From: Ectocarpus siliculosus
Taxonomy: Eukaryota > Sar > Phaeophyceae > Ectocarpales > Ectocarpaceae
Assembly: GCA_000310025.1 (NCBI GenBank)
Contig: FN648677.1
Span: 4,457 to 41,239, forward strand
DNA: 36,783 bases
Direction: 5' to 3'
Below the pieces are notes generated by a model. That model was not told where the DNA came from. It was given only the letters and a program-made list of their open reading frames with translations, and made no database searches. The translations under genes and the position numbers were made by a program. Below are positions 30,860-36,783 of this stretch, one piece after another. Positions within the stretch are counted from its first letter, which is position 1; the number at the start of each line of letters is the position of its first letter.

Positions 30860-33440
30860 CAAACCTGAAATCAACTACCGCAGGCGAGCGGCCCACATCC
30901 GCCACAAAAATCTCGTTAACGAAAGCAGGCGCGCGAAACACTGTAATTTCAAGCGTCAGACCGCACAAAAGGAGCGAAGAACCGCCATATTCGCGAACAA
31001 CAGGCGTCGCTTGGACGACATTGTGCATGAAGCAGACGACGTGTCGCGCCTACAAGGTTTATCGTCAGACGACATGAAGCCCTGCAAGCTACGCGGGAAA
31101 GAATAGGTATCCGTGTAAGGAATGCCGACCCGTGCCATCATTGTGGAGCCAAGCTCTTCGCCAAGAGAATCTGAAGGGATATGCTGCAAAAACGGCAAAC
31201 ACGTGCTCCCTGCACTGCCCTCGCTGAGATGTACACTTCCAATGACCATTGGGCCCGACAATTCCGGAAAGATTCCTGGGCGTACAACTACCGCAACAAT
31301 TTTGCGTCCATGAACGTCGACGAAGGCGAGTTGAAAAATATGTTTGGGGACCATCTACTATCCGTCCAAGGAAGGCGAGGTCACTGTTCTGTTGCAACAA
31401 AATCCATCTGTGTAAATTGTCTGTGTTTTAATATTTCACCGTCGTAGTTACTTTTCTCCATGCATCGTCTTATCCACCGTGCAATTTTTATTTATACATC
31501 CGCATTTTTCTTTTTTCTGCCATGTCATGCATACTTTTGTCGAACTTGCAGGACTTATCATTCTATCAGGAAAATAACGCATTCCAACAAACAACGGCTA
31601 CTGCACGACCCCGACTACGCCTACGGTCAGGTGGATAAGCGTGTTATGCAAACAATTCGGACCGCCTTGCGAGAAGTTTCGCCATATATATCGGGCTGAG
31701 AGTGGCTTTGAGCAAAAGGTACGTAGCACCCTCGCGTGCTCGCTATCTGTCTGTCATCTATCCAACGATTCCTCCTCACCATACATCATCATTTCGTTGC
31801 AGGCACGGACCCGATGCAAACAGTGCCTTCGCACCATCCTTCCTTTCCTGTCATTCCTCTCCCCCACGACTTCTTTAGGTGGGCTTCCGACGTCATGTCC
31901 AATTCCCTGGCTCTTACGTACCCGGGAGCGCCTTCGTCCGAAATCGTCGCTGGCGATGCACGCACCACGGGTGTTTTGCCGAAAGGTACGGCAATGACAA
32001 GAACTCTCACTAGAGAGACAAACAAGATTTCTGCGTGGGACAGGGACTACTTCCCTTTGACGTTAATCTCGCTTTTCCCGGAGGATGGAGTATCTAGTTG
32101 GCACCGTGATCAAAGGAGCTCTACCGGGCACAAAATTACTCTCGCACAATAGCTAACGCAGTTATTGGCGAGAGAACCGAGTTTCCACTAGCATAATCCA
32201 TTCGTGAAGGAATTCGCCTTCGATGTCTTCAGTTCTATCGAAGACCAGCGTCTGACTTTTCATGCCTTCAACCAAGACAAGTACCGCACCTCTCTACACC
32301 ACAAGTCGGCGGCTTCACGGATCCCCCGGTCACCGGAAACCCATCTCCCGCGGCAGGTTATGCCATCATTCTGTCGAGCTTTAGCGGTGTATCCGCTGAC
32401 CAAGCCAAGAAACTTTCCGAAGCCATGGCCATTTTACCACACTCCTACCAATGCGTATTACTTCGTCACCGCACCATGCAACACCGTGAGTCATGTGTGT
32501 TATAATAAACCACCTTGCGTCGTCTAGCGACGCCCGCAACTTTTTCATTACTCGGACCGTTCATTTGTACCAGCGTAATTCGCTCAAAACCGTGCGTCTG
32601 CTTTTTTTCCTCACTGTGAACAACTCTCTTTGTTTACATCCCCTCAACAGAAGTGGTCGAGATCAAGGCACACCTCTACGACGGACGGACAGCTTTCGAT
32701 ATGGCCGAACTGTGTGCGCGTGTTTCAAAACACAAGCTGGACGTTTTGTTGCAGGTAACGTTTCCAATGTTGTCGTCACGATCATAATCCATGTTCTATA
32801 CGCGTTTCTCCCACCGTTTGCTTTTTCTATTTCCAATTCCATTTGGATATATGAAGATAAATTACTCCGTTGGCATCTCCTCGCATATTCTGACCTTTTC
32901 CACCTCCCTCCACGCGCATTCGCAGGCACCTTTCGAACGCAGCTCTTGCCTCACGGCTTTAACCTACAGGATTGCTGTCATCGAATTCCAGGTGACTGCT
33001 TTCATCCTGTCTACAGTACAAGCTTTCATCTGCCGTCATGTGTGGCAAAAAACATGCACCTGCTTTTGACGCACTCGTACCTCGGTTCCGCTACTTGTAG
33101 ACAAGACTCTGCACCGCGACGTCATCATCGTTTACTACTCGTGTGCATCCCCTCCTGCCCCCCCCCTTTGATCCCATCTCTGACGCACTTCCATATGATA
33201 GAACCGGGGTCTTCCTCACTCGCACATCGTCTTCCAAATTTCCGACGACCACAAAACGGACAACGCGCAGTGCATCGACGAACACATCAGCGCGACGTGG
33301 CCAGACCGTGACTAAAGACCCGCAACTATACACCATCGTCGAGAAGTTCACGACGCACAAGAATTGCAGCAGTCAATGCCGTTTATGCTACCAGGACGGG
33401 ATGAGGCAATGCAAAAAGGGATTCCCTAAGGGCCGTTTTA
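30860..33440 (+). pseudogene. Helitron Rep protein, intron-containing and decayed
   Basis: Helitron Rep is an HUH endonuclease for rolling-circle transposition. Family blocks appear in order: an Arg-rich N-terminus (about 30870-31060), the zinc region CHHCGAKLFAK with CCKNGKHVLP (31130-31210), FASMNVDEGELKN and LSVQGR (31300-31375), DPDYAYGQVDKRVMQTIR (31608-31680), YFPLTLISLFPEDG (32050-32092), FNQDKYRT, YYFVTAPCNT joined to KW, VEIKAHLYDGRTAFDM, YRIAVIEFQ, then NRGLPHSHIVFQI (HUH motif H-S-H, 33202-33240), and DPQLYTIVEKF with KKGFPKG (33317-33430). Introns: 31719-31802, 32486-32650, 32755-32925 and 32992-33201, all GT-AG. An acceptor also lies at 31551. At least six frameshifts and in-frame TAG codons at 32150 and 32189 show that it is dead. 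The helicase domain is absent downstream, so the copy is also truncated. Confidence 0.85.
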
Positions 33441-34412
33441 ATCGTTTCCAAATCTCTGTTCCAAATTTCCAAACTACGGTTCCAAATATTTGGAAGCCAG
33501 CAAGATTCGTTTCAAACGCGCTGCACGGCAACTTTCCAAATAAATCTCGCCGCGTGTGATGGCGAGTGGGCATGCGCCTATAATCCCACCACGCACTCCA
33601 CAGACAACGTCCCCACACGCGCGACACCACGGGAGGGCCCAACATAGATAGGGTTAGTGGTCACCAAGGGCAAATCCCGGCTGGATGCAGCGAACAGGGC
33701 GATTAACGGCGCTGCTGTAGGTCCAGCCGCTTTCGGTTTTCCGTGCTCGGCAGGCCGCCAGACAACACCTCAGGCCAAGGCCAGCAAAGGCGAAGCAGCA
33801 AGATGCTGAGAGCATGTCCTCCTTGCTGGATATCGTCAGCCAGGTTGTTGAAAGGAGAAGCCATCATGTCTCGGGCCTCGAGGTTGCAGCAGCAGGTGTG
33901 TGAGAAGCTACTTCTGAAGTAGTCTGTCTCTCTCGTCATCTGATTATGTATGTCAGCCTGGTGTGTCCGCCTGGTGTGCCGCCCGGTGTGTGTGTGTGTG
34001 TGTCGCTCTCGTCCCGGCTCTCTTGTCTCGCCGCACCACTCGCGCACCCGCAATATCACCCCAACTCTTCGTCTCGCACTGCATATCGACGCATGTGTCT
34101 GGTGGTATTCTTGGTTCAATAACCTGCTGTACCCACATGTGTGCTTTTCTTGTATCATGGCCTCTGACTCTGTCTGTACGTTACACTTCGAAGCATGCTG
34201 GTGCCACTGCGCTGCTGTTACCCACTGCGTCGGTGTACAGCAGTAGTCTGCCTGGGCACATACTACTTCTGCGTCGCCGAAACTACTGCTTATCTCCGAA
34301 ACCTGCTGTAATATGTCAGTCAAGTCGGCAGCATTGGTAAATCGTTTTTTTTGGTAATCTGACATGAATACCATGTACACAATTTGTACACCATATATTT
34401 ATATTTTCGCAG
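33441..34412. other. No assigned gene; downstream of the Helitron remnant
   Basis: Helitron similarity stops soon after KKGFPKG at about 33430. Three TTCCAAAT-type words at 33448-33490 form a small local repeat. A GT microsatellite lies at 33987-34004. The minus-strand frame 33703-34380 (225 codons) overlaps plus frames and has no recognisable domain. Confidence 0.35.
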
Positions 34413-34588
34413 TCATGCGTTGTGCGTGTTATCCACAGCTGCAGCCATTCTGCCAGCGTACGATCCCTGTGAGACAGGAGGCGGATTGTTTGGTACAGCA
34501 GTACAATGTATTCGTCAGAATACCCTCCACCACCCTGCGGCTATTGTCGTCACCAAATGTGCGCGGCCACGAAGCGAGAAAAATACTG
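34413..34588 (+). other. Possible internal exon, unidentified
   Basis: The segment is bounded by an AT/T-rich tract ending CGCAG and by a GTAGGT donor. Two of three frames are open. One reads AAAILPAYDPCETGGGLFGTAV, split here as AAAILPAYDPCETG and GGLFGTAV, and looks protein-like. No family is recognised and no partner exon is established. Confidence 0.2.
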
Positions 34589-35636
34589 GTAGGTTTGATC
34601 CTAGACCTACCGCTCTCTGTAATAGCCCCGCACCCGCCAATTTTCGAGGTGCGAATGCTACAACATTTGACTTGAGCGTCCCGCAAACGTGGCCACTTTT
34701 TTTACGCCTTCAAGGCGAAAAAGCCGCTGCAGGGGGCGATCGCACGTATTGCAGCCGGAAGAGCAGATTAAGAAATGGTGTCTTCCTCGCGTGACCGAGT
34801 GGACGGCTGGTAGAGGAAAGGCCTTCCTGAGAGCACAGGACTCAGCTGGCGCGAAAGCAGAACTCGACAACGAGGATACAGCGCGGAGAAACGGGGTACC
34901 GACTACGGCATTCTGGAGGACTTCAACAACGAAATAGTGAAGGTGATCTCCGAACGCCAGAATCGATTCAGGCAGCCAACCTCTTTGATTTTTCTTCTCG
35001 CCACAGAACGAGCTTGCACGATGATATCTTAATCCTGTTCTCCGCTGGCATCGGTAGGAAGGAACCGCCTTTTCTGAGCTATCCCACGCCCCCATCATAG
35101 TGTGCCATCTGCCAACGTTGTTGCTACCTTGTCTCGAGTGCTTGCGCAAAAAAATAAATCGTTTACAGTAGCAGTATTGCCGTGCAATTTCCGCCCACCC
35201 GGTCCCCCCCCGATCGCCCTTCTCGCTTATTTTTGCGACTGTTAACATGTCGCAGGTTGACGGAGCGGTGGAGGAATATCTCGCAGCATGAGGGAGGGAT
35301 GAGAGCGAGAGGGAATTGGGTGGGGATATGGGGGGGCTCGTTGCTGTGGGGGTGATCCAGGTGGCGCACCTGCTTCATCGCTAAACATTTCTGGGACACA
35401 TCGTTTAGCACAACGTGTTTTCGATACCTTCGGGTTTTGGCGTCCCTTGCATTCGTACTTGGTTATGCATGTCGATGTGGTTCCTGGAAGGCCGAAGCAC
35501 TTGCCATTCTAGGTTTGAAAGGACGGGGGGGACGGTACGGTGGCAACTTTTGTTTTTGTTTCACGCCACTCGTAAAACCGTGGGATACTTGTTTCGTAAA
35601 AGGCGAAGAAAGCATTGGTACGTTGCTTTGTGCGTG
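34589..35636. other. No assigned gene
   Basis: A minus-strand frame (34658-35248, 196 codons) and plus frames (34689-34937; 35437-35649, the latter hydrophobic) overlap or adjoin. None is recognised. Confidence 0.3.
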
Positions 35637-36407
35637 CTACACGCAATAAATATTTGTAGGTAAAGTTCCTCTTAAGGAAACAAGCATTGCATAAGAATTG
35701 AATGACACCTGCTGAAATGTAAGTGCAAAAATGTTTGGGGCAGCGTCACATGCGTGCGTACTTTGCGGAGCAGGAAGGAGAGCTGAGCCCATGCTCCAAA
35801 ATATACTTCGGCCTGACACCGATGCCGGGCGACTTTTTTTTTTGCCCTGTAGTAGCCCGTTTGACGAACGACCATTCAGCATGGCTATGTGTATGGTCCA
35901 TACAACGTCCGTGTTGTGTGTCTCGTTGCAAAAAATCGTGCATTTTCTGGAAACGTAGTGTGTTTTTGGAGGTAACTCCCAGCTTGTAAAGTTGTGTGGT
36001 CCATACAACGTCCGTGTTGTGTCTCGCTGCTCTCCTTGTGCAGTTTCTTTTTTGGGGTGTGTTTTTTTTTTGAGGTCGTGTGGCCGCTGTATCGAACGCG
36101 GCGAAATATTCGCTTCGGCAAGCATGTGGTCACTTGACGATTGAATACAGCATCTAGCGTTTTTTGTTTTGTCTTTCAACAGCAGTAGCTTCGCAATTAT
36201 ATGATAAAGTGTACTACTACAAGAACAGACTAAGAGGGCCCACCCACAGCCGTGCCGGATGGCACGCACGCTTGATCCTAACATCGCACCGCAAGCTACC
36301 AACAGAATGAATGTGCATGAGTGCGAAAAAACGTTTGTCCGTCCGACGTCGGAAGTCAACGGAGCACCAACTACGAAGTTGAGGGGGGGGGGAGTTCCCC
36401 GGGTCAC
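35637..36407 (-). CDS. Hypothetical 256-codon open frame
   Basis: An ATG-to-stop frame on the minus strand carries no recognisable domain. It has one weakly hydrophobic stretch near residues 30-40 and a lysine-rich stretch encoded by homopolymeric A/T tracts. It runs through the direct repeat at 35893-36027, so two short peptide segments inside it resemble each other in different frames. Treat it as a probable chance frame; its length alone is the argument for it. Confidence 0.15.
   Translation of the reverse strand: MTRGTPPPLNFVVGAPLTSDVGRTNVFSHSCTFILLVACGAMLGSSVRAIRHGCGWALLVCSCSSTLYHIIAKLLLLKDKTKNARCCIQSSSDHMLAEANISPRSIQRPHDLKKKTHPKKETAQGEQRDTTRTLYGPHNFTSWELPPKTHYVSRKCTIFCNETHNTDVVWTIHIAMLNGRSSNGLLQGKKKSRPASVSGRSIFWSMGSALLPAPQSTHACDAAPNIFALTFQQVSFNSYAMLVSLRGTLPTNIYCV
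35893..36027 (+). repeat. Short direct repeat, about 105 bp apart
   Basis: TGGTCCATACAACGTCCGTG followed by TTGTGT occurs at about 35893 and 35998. Each carries a small ACAAC/GTTGT stem. Confidence 0.75.
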
Positions 36408-36783
36408 CTACGCGGGGTATCGCCACCCTGCCGCACAAGGCACGTGGCGAAACAAAATAAAAACAAAAGATTCTCCAAAACATCCGGAAGAAGTGGAAAT
36501 AATCATGTTCTCCCCCCCCGTGAGACGCAAAACCAAGTCGAACAAAACACCAAGCTGCAGCCCCATCCCTGTATCAAACATGAACTAACCTGAACGGCAC
36601 CGACACAGCAAAAACAAAAAGAGAAAAAAAACACATACGTACGCACGTACGCACGTCTCCGCCCTGCAAGCGGGCAGGCGAGTCGCGCCTACGACTCCCG
36701 CATCCTGAATGTCTACGCATCTATACCACGCCCTTGTCCCGACCCCCCCCCCCCCCCCAAAAATTTTGAGGGGTTTTAAAAAA
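36408..36783. other. Low-complexity end of the window
   Basis: No gene is seen. An ACGT-rich tract (ACGTACGCACGTACGCACGT) lies at about 36636-36658 and a run of about 17 C at 36745-36761, followed by AAAAATTTTGAGGGG and T/A runs. The last bases could be a contig end. Confidence 0.5.

Noticed and set aside
32493-33311. Open frame of 272 codons on the plus strand
   Set aside because: It runs through three predicted introns of the Helitron gene, and the conserved Helitron peptides lie in other frames of the exons. It is a chance frame.
34413-34588. Possible match to a MutS-family ATPase around GGLFGTAV
   Set aside because: The resemblance is to a few residues only, and the Walker motifs and other conserved blocks are absent nearby.
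36745-36783. Poly-C run and A/T tail as a biological terminus
   Set aside because: Long homopolymers at the very end of a window are common at contig ends, so no biological claim is made.

Overview
This is eukaryotic nuclear DNA, and nearly everything recognisable in it is transposon. Three things point to a eukaryote. Two transposase genes become readable only after removing GT-AG introns (84 to 1359 bp). There are Helitron, PIF/Harbinger, Mutator-like and DIRS/Ngaro-type tyrosine-recombinase elements. There are also abundant microsatellites and minisatellites. Base composition is close to balanced. The mix would suit an alga or a stramenopile, but no host gene fixes the taxonomy. I found no rRNA, tRNA, CRISPR array or operon.

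Layout. The window opens on the edge of a palindrome-rich repeat (1-38), followed by GT-rich degenerate repeats. Positions 1282-2893 hold a compact tyrosine-recombinase element made of two pairs of near-identical repeats in the order A-B-A-B, with a recombinase fragment on the minus strand. A five-copy minisatellite of about 120 bp (4709-5301) lies upstream of a three-exon PIF/Harbinger transposase (5626-8582, plus strand). At 11735-12510 a 754-bp foldback element with 245-bp inverted repeats and an 11-bp target duplication has inserted into the margin of a 21-bp-period palindrome island (12515-12971). A second island with an 11-bp period lies at 19366-19695. Positions 14837-15840 hold a faint, frameshifted Mutator-like transposase.

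The right third holds a decayed DIRS/Ngaro-type retroelement in the order Gag with zinc knuckles, reverse transcriptase, RNase H and tyrosine recombinase (about 24150-29019), followed by a repeated hairpin-bearing end sequence (29095-29180 and 29461-29548). A diverged terminal-repeat relative of the first element lies at 29949-30215. Next comes a decayed, intron-containing Helitron Rep gene (about 30860-33440) whose RGLPHSH HUH motif is intact but which has no helicase domain downstream. The rest, to a poly-C run at the window end, holds only weak open frames.

How the parts relate. No metabolic or host pathway is visible. The window is a nested transposon graveyard, with several class II families and one YR retroelement family in different states of decay. 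The most interesting structures are the A-B-A-B recombinase element, the nested Mutator-type foldback element in a palindrome island, the two islands themselves, and the repeated mini-ORF/micro-exon unit at 4.7-5.3 kb.
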